Source: Alphaproteobacteria bacterium
Lineage (GTDB): Bacteria > Pseudomonadota > Alphaproteobacteria > Rickettsiales > JABCZZ01
Length of the DNA: 47,063 nt
Assembly: GCA_013288985.1 (NCBI GenBank)
Contig: JABDAT010000006.1
Span: forward strand, 1 to 47,063
Direction: 5' to 3'
Positions 27,463 to 35,849 of the stretch are shown in pieces. Made by a program: the position numbers and the translations under genes. Within the stretch, counting starts at the first letter, position 1; the number at the start of each line of letters is the position of its first letter. The notes under the pieces are model-generated. The model was not told the origin of the DNA. It worked only from the letters and a program-made list of their open reading frames with translations, and made no database searches.

Positions 27463-29861
27463 ATGGCTTCAAGGAGTTTGGGCATCCATTGCACGGGCGA
27501 AATTCCATGCGCATTAATGACCTGTTCCATAATTTCCAGATGCGCAGGGGTCGCTGATAACACCGCGATGATATCCGTCATTCCGGAAAGATTCAGCTCT
27601 GCCACAATTGTATGCGATCCTTTTTTAAGTAAAAAATGCCGGTCTTCCGTATTCATGACGGTCAGATAAATAATTTCCTGTTCCGTCAGCCCAAAACTGT
27701 CCGCATAAAAGGCGTCAGCTGCATCATCGGGCAGATATATCTGCGTAGCTACATGCGACATAATGGCTGTATTCACAGACCTCTGGCCCGCATCAGCCAC
27801 CTGTTCGGTTGCAAAAACCACCATCGCATTATGTGCACGCAACACATCGAGCCAAGCATGAATACGTTCTGAGAAGAAAGGATCATCGAGCGTTTTCCAT
27901 GCTTCATCCATGACGATGATGGTGGGCGTGCCGTCCAGCATAAGCGTGATGCGATGTAGTAAATAACTAAGTATGGGTACCAGAGCTGCCTTATGTTTTA
28001 TGGCATCGCTCATTTCGAATCCGAAAATTTTATCGTTCAAGACAAGTGATTCCTGAACATGATCAAACAGGGCGGCATGCTCGCCTTGCCCAATCCACGG
28101 AGCAAATAATAGCGCAGATTCAGGATTATCTTGTTTTAGCATATCGACGCATTTGCTGATAGTGCGTTCTGCCTCAGGTAAATTCAAGGTATGCGCTATT
28201 GCTTTTTCGCACGCAGCCATAAGCGCCGCATTGACATGAGCGGGAATGAGTGACAACAACCAATCACGCAGGAATTCTCTATTTTTCGGAGTATTCTCAA
28301 GCCTAAAGGGATTCAGCGCCAAAGCGGTATAAGGCCGCACATCCGCTCCCGGATAAGGATTATAGTATGCACCACCCAGGCTGCGGATAAAAATCTCTGA
28401 TGCGCGATGCGTGTCAAAAAAGAAAAGCCGGGTATCAAATTTGCGGGCCTGGCCCAGCAGGAAGTTCATGAGCACCGTTTTCCCAGCCCCCATAGGCCCT
28501 ATAAGCGCAGTATGCCCATTATCTTTCTCATGAAAATTGAAGAAATACGGCGTATGCGCCGCCGTATAAAATGTGGTAACCGCAGGGCCCCAATGATTAC
28601 CCTCTTTATGTCCGGCGGGGAAATTGCTTAAATTGGCAAAGCCGCCAATGCGCGCCGTATTAATGGGTTTCAAACGCTTGATAAATTCAAAGTTGCCTGG
28701 TAATTGCGCCCAGTAGCATTCTTCAAATTTTATATCTTCACGCATTGGCACCATACCCAGGCTGCTCAATACATTCACAGCATTAATAACACCGTTTTCC
28801 ATGGCTTTTACAGAGTCGGCGAGTAAAAATATGCTTAGCTGATGCAAACCAAAATCCGTGGACCGGCCGCGATTGCTTGAAAGAATATCTTTAAGTCCTA
28901 TCTTTTCGGCAAGCACGCCGGCATTGCTGATATCCAATAGTTCTTTCTGATACTCGAAATCTTTCAACGCACGCTTTGCATGAATAAAATCAAAGCACTG
29001 GCTGATAATAAACTCTGCCGGCACCTGAAGAAGGCGTTCCAGCAATGGTTCAGGCAATTCACGATATTCCCTCATCGTAAGCATGGCGCCAAAACGCCGC
29101 TTACCGTCCGCACGCATGCGCACTTCCATGGCATTGAAACCGAATGTCACATCATAATCCGTCAGGTAATGCGATAGATCGACATCCGTCACCGGAAATT
29201 CGAGATCGAGCATGGTGATGAGTTTTCCCAGAAATGCACACGGCTCGGAATAATATACCCCGTCCCGCAAGGTAACACCCAACCTCGATGCGCCATAACG
29301 CTCCAGAATCAGCAGCATTTTCTGGGTCACTGCGCTTAATTTCTCACAGGCCTCATTGAGGTAATTTTCGCGGTATCCCATATCTATATGAGGCAGAATG
29401 CCGCGCGTGAATCCTTTGGGATCAAGCAAGCTTGCACTTTGGCCTTCACGCATGATCGTCACATAAACTTCATTGGTAAACTGATGTTCCCAGTCATTGC
29501 GATCATTCCAGAAACGATTGAGATATCCTGCAAAATCCCGTTTGAATTCTCCTGCCGTCTGAAGATTTTTTTTGCGCCGGATGGTATGAATCCAGACTGC
29601 ATATTGGGTCGAATTAATGCAGGTTGTCACCGCTTCACGAATTTTGGAGCGCAGATCGGAATCCTGCTCGTCATGCCCCACTTCTTCGTGGGTAAATCCC
29701 GTGATTTTGATGGTTTGCAGAACCTCGCCGTTCTTGGTAACTATGGTGTGGGGATCCCAGTGGCAGGCATAAGGAACGAAATCTCCCTCAATTACATCGT
29801 CGGTAATATCGCGGAGTTCTTCTAAACTCTGAGCCTGCGACTTTTTACTGAAAAGAGACAT
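27459..29861 (-). CDS. virB4: Type IV secretion ATPase VirB4
   Basis: This is an 800-residue CagE/TrbE/VirB4 ATPase, the energy unit of channel assembly. The Walker A ALIGPMGAGKT sits near residues 452-462 and the Walker B IIVMDEAW near 650-657. FFDTHRASEIFIRSLGG and VVFATEQVADA are conserved neighbours. The N-terminus starts directly with the VirB4 domain, so VirB3 is not fused. No usable Shine-Dalgarno precedes the ATG. Instead the start codon is part of a 14-bp inverted repeat. It heads the seven-gene machinery operon. Confidence 0.96.
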   Translation of the reverse strand: MSLFSKKSQAQSLEELRDITDDVIEGDFVPYACHWDPHTIVTKNGEVLQTIKITGFTHEEVGHDEQDSDLRSKIREAVTTCINSTQYAVWIHTIRRKKNLQTAGEFKRDFAGYLNRFWNDRNDWEHQFTNEVYVTIMREGQSASLLDPKGFTRGILPHIDMGYRENYLNEACEKLSAVTQKMLLILERYGASRLGVTLRDGVYYSEPCAFLGKLITMLDLEFPVTDVDLSHYLTDYDVTFGFNAMEVRMRADGKRRFGAMLTMREYRELPEPLLERLLQVPAEFIISQCFDFIHAKRALKDFEYQKELLDISNAGVLAEKIGLKDILSSNRGRSTDFGLHQLSIFLLADSVKAMENGVINAVNVLSSLGMVPMREDIKFEECYWAQLPGNFEFIKRLKPINTARIGGFANLSNFPAGHKEGNHWGPAVTTFYTAAHTPYFFNFHEKDNGHTALIGPMGAGKTVLMNFLLGQARKFDTRLFFFDTHRASEIFIRSLGGAYYNPYPGADVRPYTALALNPFRLENTPKNREFLRDWLLSLIPAHVNAALMAACEKAIAHTLNLPEAERTISKCVDMLKQDNPESALLFAPWIGQGEHAALFDHVQESLVLNDKIFGFEMSDAIKHKAALVPILSYLLHRITLMLDGTPTIIVMDEAWKTLDDPFFSERIHAWLDVLRAHNAMVVFATEQVADAGQRSVNTAIMSHVATQIYLPDDAADAFYADSFGLTEQEIIYLTVMNTEDRHFLLKKGSHTIVAELNLSGMTDIIAVLSATPAHLEIMEQVINAHGISPVQWMPKLLEAI

Positions 29862-29917
29862 ATACCAAAACCATTTAAAAGACTGCTTCTATTATCAAAA
29901 AATTGGTTTTGGTATAT
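29860..29917 (-). promoter_or_regulatory. 14-bp inverted repeat covering the virB4 start
   Basis: Plus-strand bases 29860-29873 and 29904-29917 are perfect reverse complements, separated by 30 bases. In the virB4 mRNA the downstream arm includes the first two bases of the start codon. A hairpin would bury the initiation region, which also lacks a Shine-Dalgarno. Alternatively the arms are half-sites of an operator, because a GATAAT -10-like element on the minus strand (plus bases 29891-29896) lies between them. I cannot tell the two apart from sequence. Confidence 0.6.
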
Positions 29918-29944
29918 TCCTCACTTCTGCTTTTATCTGTTAAA

Positions 29945-29972
29945 AAATGGGCTTCCCGAAGGAAGCCCATTT
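29945..29972 (-). terminator. Rho-independent terminator after virB2
   Basis: A perfect 12-bp stem (29945-29956 with 29961-29972) has a four-base loop. Read on the minus strand the loop is TTCG closed by C-G, the very stable UUCG tetraloop. The descending arm runs into six T residues. It starts 15 bases after the virB2 stop and precedes virB4, so it separates the pilin transcript from the rest. Confidence 0.9.
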
Positions 29973-29987
29973 CAGATTTACGCGATC

Positions 29988-30359
29988 TTAAGTTTGGATA
30001 AGTGTTCTGCTTGAACCGCAACCAGTTGAAGTACCGCCGAGCGCTGTCACGATGCTGGCTGCACCGAAGATAAGCGCGATGCCCAATCCAACGATAAGCG
30101 CCATACCCCAGGAAATTTTTCCGAGCAATGCGCCTACGCCCACTGCAATCACCGCCACAGTGGCAATAGCCTTACCGGTAGTGCCGGTTAAAAGAATAAC
30201 GAGGTTACAAAATACGTCCTGAATAGCATTGTTACCGCTAGCGGAAGCCATTGCCATATCCGGCAGTACGGATGCACCAATCGCAACCGCGCACAGAATC
30301 AACAAATGCCAGCACAAGTCGATAGATGACTGTGCCGATTTCACAGTAGTGTTTGTCAT
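29988..30359 (-). CDS. virB2: VirB2/TrbC-family pilin subunit
   Basis: The 123-residue precursor has a long signal sequence with AMA near 36-38 as the likely cleavage site. Two hydrophobic helices follow (about 47-80 and 84-108) with the small polar loop GKISWG between, the VirB2 pattern. Mature length is about 85 residues. It forms the secretion pilus or channel lining. A Shine-Dalgarno AAAGGG lies seven bases before the ATG. It has its own terminator, so it is probably transcribed at a higher level than the rest of the machinery. Confidence 0.88.
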   Translation of the reverse strand: MTNTTVKSAQSSIDLCWHLLILCAVAIGASVLPDMAMASASGNNAIQDVFCNLVILLTGTTGKAIATVAVIAVGVGALLGKISWGMALIVGLGIALIFGAASIVTALGGTSTGCGSSRTLIQT

Positions 30360-30589
30360 AGAAATACCCTTTCTTCAAAAATATGTATGTTAATAGAAAT
30401 CCTGAGAAAAATCCCAGATGGGTTGTTTATACCACAAAATTATTACAAATCTGTTACAGAATTTCTATGTTCACACAATGTTCACAATTTTGGCCAATCC
30501 AACTGTGAATTAGCCTTCCACAACGGACTCTAGATTATAAAAGTTAATAATTTATTAATAAAACAACTTCTTGTTTTCCCTGACTACTA
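30360..30589 (-). promoter_or_regulatory. virB2 upstream region with TGTGAACAT direct repeats
   Basis: Two direct repeats of nine bases, reading TGTGAACAT on the minus strand, occupy plus bases 30467-30475 and 30478-30486. Their 11-base spacing is about one helical turn. A TATAAA-like -10 candidate lies downstream near 30425-30432 and a second candidate TAATAAT near 30440-30446; neither has a good -35. A factor bound to the repeats could activate the pilin promoter. The rest is AT-rich and shows no gene. Confidence 0.4.
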
Positions 30590-32182
30590 TCAGGGTTCCA
30601 GGCGATAGACTTCGTACACGCAATTGCCTGTGTGTTTGTCTTCATGTTCTGCGTTATCAACAGATGTGCATATATCAACAGCATGCAGATAATGATAAGA
30701 TTTCCATGCTTTGCTAAAATTCGGGTACTCACTGAAATAGCCCAATAGATTTATATGAAGATGTTCTGAATCAATTTCAGGATCATGATTTACAAAAACC
30801 AATTCCGGCTTTCTATGATCTAAATCTTCTGCCAGCGCGTTACCGACATAATCCAGAATCCATTGATGCCTGGCTTTAAACTCTGCATCCGAGAGTATAA
30901 ATTTCGGCAGCATCCACAATGCATTAAATCGTGTTTCCCAATCCGTGCCGGAATTATCGGCCAATCGCGCCCATGCAAGAAAATCTATCGTAATGGTCCC
31001 GAAGGAATGAACGTGATTATCCCTCATTTCTCCAAGCAATATCGTATCTTGTCGGCAACTTTCCTGCGTATCGCACGTCCTTTCCATCGCCAGAAAAAAC
31101 AGGCTGATTACGCATAAGCTCCCCAGCGTAAAATTAAAGCTGCATGCTCTTATGCCCTGCACAAACTGTTTAACGGGCAATCCAAGCGCTGCATGTTCTC
31201 GTTTGAGATATAGAAATTCGGATAATACCAAACCCGTGGTTATATATATAATGCTTAGAAGGGGATTATAGGTATATCCCCAGCCGTTATTGGTAAGAGC
31301 ATACAGGAGAAAACAGAAACATATTCCAATGAAATAATAGATGTCTTTGCGGTAAGGCGACGTGTAACGCAGCCGGAAATCCACAAATGTTATGGCAAAT
31401 ATAAATAACGCGCCCGCCAGATATTCCGTGCCCGCAAGTCTGCGATTAAAGGCGGAATATGTTTCCATCGCCATGGGCAATACAAGGGAGAAATATTCCG
31501 GCGCAGTAAGGCATACCAGACTCACATACACCAAGCCTGTACTATAGATTAAGATATTCTCGATGCTGACCAGAATAGCAAAAGAACGGCTCCTCAATGC
31601 ATAAAGCAGCTGGACGCCCGCGAATACAATCAGGCAGTGGGGTTTGATGCAAAATCCAACACCGGCAAGACATCCTGTAAGCAGCCGCAGATGCCGCGGC
31701 AAAGATGCATGCGCAATGGACGGCATAAAACGCACTATATATGGAAATGTAAGAAGCAGGAAAATATGATCGCGGTCAAAGAAATAGGCGGGATAGATCA
31801 AAACAATGAATGCAAAACATAACAATAACGCAAACGCATTCCGCCGCTTCCTGCTGCCTGCAAATTGCGGATGAACCCCTATCAGTTCATATGCAATAAA
31901 AATAGAGCATGCCGCAACGCCCAGTCCTAGCAAAACCAGAATCTGCTGGGCTTCAAGAAAACGCAGATGCAAGGCAATATAAGCAGGCAGCGCATATATC
32001 CAGAAAATTAAAGGGGGATTGACCTCAAAAATATCCACATATAATTTCTTGCCGCCAAGCCACATGCGCGCAGCCAGCAACAACCAATCCCTGGCCCCTT
32101 CATGTGCGCTAATAATATGCATATAGGCCGAAACAGCAAATAACAATAACACCGCCAGAGATAAAATTCTTTCAAACCGCAC
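30590..32182 (-). CDS. GT-C-like polytopic membrane protein, paralogue 1
   Basis: The 530-residue protein has about ten to eleven hydrophobic segments and a soluble C-terminal domain of about 140 residues. After the first segment comes ARMWLGGKKLYVDIFEVNPP, which resembles the first periplasmic loop of GT39/ArnT-like lipid-linked sugar transferases. FDRDHIFLLLTFPYIVRF follows. I infer a membrane glycosyltransferase or related GT-C protein; the donor and acceptor are unknown. The start is GTG at 32180-32182 with AAGGA upstream. It follows its paralogue by 20 bases. The sequence is AT-richer than most neighbours. Confidence 0.62.
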   Translation of the reverse strand: MRFERILSLAVLLLFAVSAYMHIISAHEGARDWLLLAARMWLGGKKLYVDIFEVNPPLIFWIYALPAYIALHLRFLEAQQILVLLGLGVAACSIFIAYELIGVHPQFAGSRKRRNAFALLLCFAFIVLIYPAYFFDRDHIFLLLTFPYIVRFMPSIAHASLPRHLRLLTGCLAGVGFCIKPHCLIVFAGVQLLYALRSRSFAILVSIENILIYSTGLVYVSLVCLTAPEYFSLVLPMAMETYSAFNRRLAGTEYLAGALFIFAITFVDFRLRYTSPYRKDIYYFIGICFCFLLYALTNNGWGYTYNPLLSIIYITTGLVLSEFLYLKREHAALGLPVKQFVQGIRACSFNFTLGSLCVISLFFLAMERTCDTQESCRQDTILLGEMRDNHVHSFGTITIDFLAWARLADNSGTDWETRFNALWMLPKFILSDAEFKARHQWILDYVGNALAEDLDHRKPELVFVNHDPEIDSEHLHINLLGYFSEYPNFSKAWKSYHYLHAVDICTSVDNAEHEDKHTGNCVYEVYRLEP

Positions 32183-32202
32183 TTGTTATCCTTTTTGCAT
32201 AA

Positions 32203-33894
32203 TTAATTCGCAGATACCCGGCGGTAAACATCAAACAGACCGCAAGCGGCTTTACCTTTTTCCGTTGTCGTTATGGGCAGGCTGGCTGCAGAAGCCGGCA
32301 TATTTATAGTTTCAGAGCTCTGTGTCTGCCACATCCAGGGAAATAAGGTCGCTGTATTTTTATGCTTATCGCATGAACCAATCGTATGCACATAGCGGTA
32401 ATGCTGCCATGCTTTAGCAAAGCGTGGATAGGCCATAAAATACGACAGCAAATCTATATGTTTATCGGTATGTAAAAATTCAGGGTTGTGATCGACAAAT
32501 ACAATATCGGGCTTTCTCTCCTCCAAATCCTGTGCCATGGCATTGCCTACATAATCCAGAATCCATTGGTGCTTCGTTTTAAATTCTGCATCCGAGACAA
32601 TGAATTTAGAGAGCATCCATAAGTGATTGAACCGCGTTTCCCATCGTGCGCCCAGCTCTCTGCTAAGCCATGACCATGTGCCAAAATCTCCGGAAATCGT
32701 GCCAAATGAATGTATCTGGCTATCACTGGAAATTTCCCGCACTACCGCATCATCCTGTTTGCACCGGTCCGTATAGTCATTACAGTTGAAGGTAAGCAGT
32801 TGGATAAAAACAAACAGTGTTAACGCCGCATTGACCGTAAAATTAGTCATGCAGGCAAACGATCCTTGCGCAAATTGCGTGGCAGGTAATCCGCGTGCTA
32901 TATAGTCTTTTCTCAAATAACTATACTCCCACCATACCCAACCGGTAGTGATGAGAATGAAACTGATAAGAGGATTATAGGTATATCCCCAGCCATTATT
33001 GGTGAGTGCATAAAGTAAGAAAAAAGGAAGCAACCCAACGAAATACAAAATATCTTTCCGGTATGGCGATGTATAGCGCAGACGGAAATCCACAAAAGTA
33101 ACTGCAAACGCAAGGAACGCTACAGCGCAATAATAAAGTCCGCCCATTCTTTCATTGGCAGCGGAATAGGTTACCATTGCCATGGGCATGATGATATAAA
33201 TATATTCAGGGGTGAAGCGCCAGACCGAAAAAATATACAGTGCGCCGACGCTGTAAATGCAAATATTCTCGATGCTGGAAAATATGCGTCCTGAGCGCTG
33301 CCGTAAAAAACATACTATCTGTATCCCTGTCCAAAGTATGGCACAGTGGGGCTTCATACAAAAACCAATGCCTGCCATGCACCCTATAAGCATTCTTAAA
33401 GATATCGATATGCGAAGGGAATGCAGCGATGGAAGAAGACGGATAATATAAGGGAAAATGAGCAGCAATAAAATATGCTCACGGTCAAAAAAATATGTGG
33501 GACTTGTCCAGAAAATAAATACAAAGCAAGTTAGCGCTATAAACTCGCTAATCTTCTTCCTGTTGCCTGCAAATGCCGGATGGCGGCTTATCAGCCAGGT
33601 GGAAATAGCTATGGATAACACTGCTGTGGCCAACCCCATAAGTACCAGCAGCTGGTAATCTTTTAAAAAACTTACATAATGGGAAAGCACTACCGGCAGT
33701 GCATAAATCCAGAAAATCAAAGGCGGGCTTACGGCAAAAATATCCACATATAATTTTTTACCGTCCACCCACATGCGCGCAAGCGCAAGCTCCATATCCT
33801 TATCACCCACAAAGCCGGTGATAAACTGCATGTATGCGGCAAATCCCAATAGGACAAGCCCTGCGAAGATTTTTATTGTGTCCGTCCGGCTCAT
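32203..33894 (-). CDS. GT-C-like polytopic membrane protein, paralogue 2
   Basis: The 563-residue protein is clearly related along its length to the downstream gene. Shared elements are the WVDGKKLYVDIFAVSPPLIF loop, YFFDREHILLLLIFPYIIRL, LRYTSPYRKDI, ALTNNGWGYTYNPL, and DAEFKTKHQWILDYVGNA near the C-terminus. I start it at the ATG at 33892-33894, which has TAAGG just upstream and aligns with the paralogue's N-terminus. A longer frame to 34017 adds 41 residues with no counterpart. The extra C-terminal residues include a 45-residue insert before the last conserved block. It is the first gene of a two-gene minus operon and probably a membrane glycosyltransferase. Confidence 0.62.
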   Translation of the reverse strand: MSRTDTIKIFAGLVLLGFAAYMQFITGFVGDKDMELALARMWVDGKKLYVDIFAVSPPLIFWIYALPVVLSHYVSFLKDYQLLVLMGLATAVLSIAISTWLISRHPAFAGNRKKISEFIALTCFVFIFWTSPTYFFDREHILLLLIFPYIIRLLPSLHSLRISISLRMLIGCMAGIGFCMKPHCAILWTGIQIVCFLRQRSGRIFSSIENICIYSVGALYIFSVWRFTPEYIYIIMPMAMVTYSAANERMGGLYYCAVAFLAFAVTFVDFRLRYTSPYRKDILYFVGLLPFFLLYALTNNGWGYTYNPLISFILITTGWVWWEYSYLRKDYIARGLPATQFAQGSFACMTNFTVNAALTLFVFIQLLTFNCNDYTDRCKQDDAVVREISSDSQIHSFGTISGDFGTWSWLSRELGARWETRFNHLWMLSKFIVSDAEFKTKHQWILDYVGNAMAQDLEERKPDIVFVDHNPEFLHTDKHIDLLSYFMAYPRFAKAWQHYRYVHTIGSCDKHKNTATLFPWMWQTQSSETINMPASAASLPITTTEKGKAACGLFDVYRRVSAN

Positions 33895-34040
33895 ACCTAC
33901 CTTAACCTCATTTACAGATACGTTATTTAATTTAGCACATACTTCTCTACAGAAGCTAGACACAAACATATATCGTCCTTGCCACATGCTGCGCGCTCTT
34001 TTATGGTGCGTATTCATTTTATTTTATGTGAGGGTTTCCC

Positions 34041-34499
34041 ATGTCTGTTGATGCAAAACTTTCTTCGCTCGGTCTTACGCTCGCCACCGTCAGCATGCCC
34101 GCTGCCAATTATGTGCCATACGTCATTTCGGGCAATCTGGTGTATTTTTCAGGCACGCTTCCCATGAAAGACGGCAAACCGCAATTTTTAGGCAAATTGG
34201 GCGAAGCCATCACCATTGAACAGGGCCAGGAATGCGCCAAGCTTTGCGTACTCAATATCATATCGCATCTCAAAAATGCGCTGGGTGGTGATTTGGGTAA
34301 AGTCAAACGCCTGATTCGCCTGGGTGTGTTTGTGAGCTCCGCTGCCGGGTTCACTGATCAGCCCAAAGTGGCAAATGGCGCGTCTGATTTGATGGTCGCA
34401 TTATTCGGCGATAACGGCAAGCATGCGCGCTTCGCAGTAGGTGTCAGCGAGCTGCCCTTTGGTGTCGCTGTCGAAGTCGACGCTACATTTGAGATATAA
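34041..34499 (+). CDS. RidA (YjgF/YER057c/UK114) family protein
   Basis: This 152-residue protein has the RidA fold pattern: [14 protein letters not shown] near the N-terminus, a helical middle, and [21 protein letters not shown] at the C-terminus ([12 protein letters not shown] is the key part). True RidA hydrolyses reactive enamine or imine intermediates. This branch has AVGVSELP instead of the usual R-x-x-V ring, so activity may differ. It is divergent from the GT-C operon and convergent with the sulfotransferase gene, 15 bases apart. It looks monocistronic. Confidence 0.85.
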   Translation: MSVDAKLSSLGLTLATVSMPAANYVPYVISGNLVYFSGTLPMKDGKPQFLGKLGEAITIEQGQECAKLCVLNIISHLKNALGGDLGKVKRLIRLGVFVSSAAGFTDQPKVANGASDLMVALFGDNGKHARFAVGVSELPFGVAVEVDATFEI

Positions 34500-34514
34500 T
34501 CTGCTCTCAATAAC

Positions 34515-35591
34515 TCAGCGGAAACTGTAATCGAACGCCTGCGCTGCGCTCTTTGTTTCTTCGCAAATAACCGCCCGCACCTCTTCGGAAAGTGTGGGCA
34601 TTTTTGCTTCGCGTAAATTCCCTGCAGAGGCATTTAACATCGCGTCATTATAGTCGAGTTGGCAATGGGTGAATATTTCCTGCATTTTTGCATGCGGCGC
34701 CTGGCAAAGATCTTCATGGCGCACGATAAGAATATTGGGTGAAACACTGGATACCCGCTTGATATAAGCATGCATCATTGCCCAATAGCGCGCCCAGGCA
34801 CGGATATCGTCACCATCTGCAAAACAAGTTTGAATTGAAGCGATTGCCGCATCATCGCCGGTATGAATAAGCGTGCGGTGTTTGCCGAATTCGAAATGCC
34901 CTGCCCTATCCATATGCGTAAGTGTCGCCGGATCGCGCTCCTGCTCTGCGCAGAATAATATATCCTTCTGGTATAACGACCAGACCAGCGCTTCGGGATG
35001 GCGCACGACAATGACAAACTGCGCATCAGGAAAGAGGCTCAGAATATAGGCAATGCGCGTAATATTATAATTTGCCTTGGCAGCGTAGCGCGGCTTTTTG
35101 CGGACATGCAGCAGTTTCTGAATATGCTCGCGGTAAAAAGCGGCAAATGCCGGATTGCTGGTTTGCGGGCCTAGCACTGCCGGATGATTCTCATCATGCA
35201 ATTGCTTGAAAAATGCCATCCATAATGCTTCTTCCATCGCTTCGGGGCTTTGCGGGGTCACCATAATACCGTCTTTATGAGCGCGCTCCTGGGGCGCGCT
35301 GCGATGCGGCACCCAATCAAACACCCCAAGCAACCGGTTCCATATATAGGGTGTAAAAATACAGGGGAAATCGCGGTAGGTATGGGTGGCAATCTCCGGG
35401 TGAGATGCAATCGCTTCGGTCAATATAGTCGTGCCGGCACGCGCCAGACCCGTCACATAGACCGGCGACGCCACTGGCAACAAATTGCGTGCCAGCATGC
35501 GCGTTTCAATATTGCCTAAAGCAATCCAGGCTTCGGGATCATCCGCTATCCACTTTGCCAGTAATTGATACGGATAATGCTGCAGGTTCAT
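34515..35591 (-). CDS. PAPS-dependent sulfotransferase family protein
   Basis: The 358-residue protein has the two PAPS-binding signatures of the sulfotransferase fold. The 5'-phosphosulfate loop is [12 protein letters not shown] at 46-57. The 3'-phosphate motif is [17 protein letters not shown] near 190-206. No membrane segment is seen, so it is probably cytosolic. The acceptor is unknown. Its start overlaps the small membrane protein gene by four bases. The cluster also encodes an arylsulfotransferase-like protein, suggesting one pathway of sulfate transfer. Confidence 0.85.
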   Translation of the reverse strand: MNLQHYPYQLLAKWIADDPEAWIALGNIETRMLARNLLPVASPVYVTGLARAGTTILTEAIASHPEIATHTYRDFPCIFTPYIWNRLLGVFDWVPHRSAPQERAHKDGIMVTPQSPEAMEEALWMAFFKQLHDENHPAVLGPQTSNPAFAAFYREHIQKLLHVRKKPRYAAKANYNITRIAYILSLFPDAQFVIVVRHPEALVWSLYQKDILFCAEQERDPATLTHMDRAGHFEFGKHRTLIHTGDDAAIASIQTCFADGDDIRAWARYWAMMHAYIKRVSSVSPNILIVRHEDLCQAPHAKMQEIFTHCQLDYNDAMLNASAGNLREAKMPTLSEEVRAVICEETKSAAQAFDYSFR

Positions 35592-35839
35592 TGCGTATCT
35601 TTATGATCTAACTTGGATTGCGTACTGTTTATATCTTCTTTCTTGAAAAGGCGGCGTATTTTGCGGCGTATACTGTAAAACACTAAAAAAAGTGCGGAGC
35701 AAACAGCGGCAAAAACACCAATCAGCATGCTGATTATAGCGCCTCCCGCCCCTATCAATGGCAGGAGGTAAGCCTGTGCGGCAAAAGGATCCAGCACCAT
35801 ATTCATGAGCAATACTATGGCAATAAAACGAGAAATCAT
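35588..35839 (-). CDS. Small membrane protein of the sulfotransferase cluster
   Basis: The 83-residue protein has two hydrophobic segments (about 3-24 and 27-54) and a basic, charged C-terminal tail (SIRRKIRRLFKKED). I recognise no family. It lies between the arylsulfotransferase-like and sulfotransferase genes, ten bases after one and overlapping the other by four. Such tight packing supports it as a real gene that works with them, perhaps as a membrane anchor. Confidence 0.7.
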   Translation of the reverse strand: MISRFIAIVLLMNMVLDPFAAQAYLLPLIGAGGAIISMLIGVFAAVCSALFLVFYSIRRKIRRLFKKEDINSTQSKLDHKDTQ

Positions 35840-35849
35840 GACCGTTCCC

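Noticed and set aside
33895-34017. N-terminal 41-residue extension of the second GT-C-like protein
   Set aside because: The paralogue has no counterpart and a better Shine-Dalgarno precedes the internal ATG at 33894.
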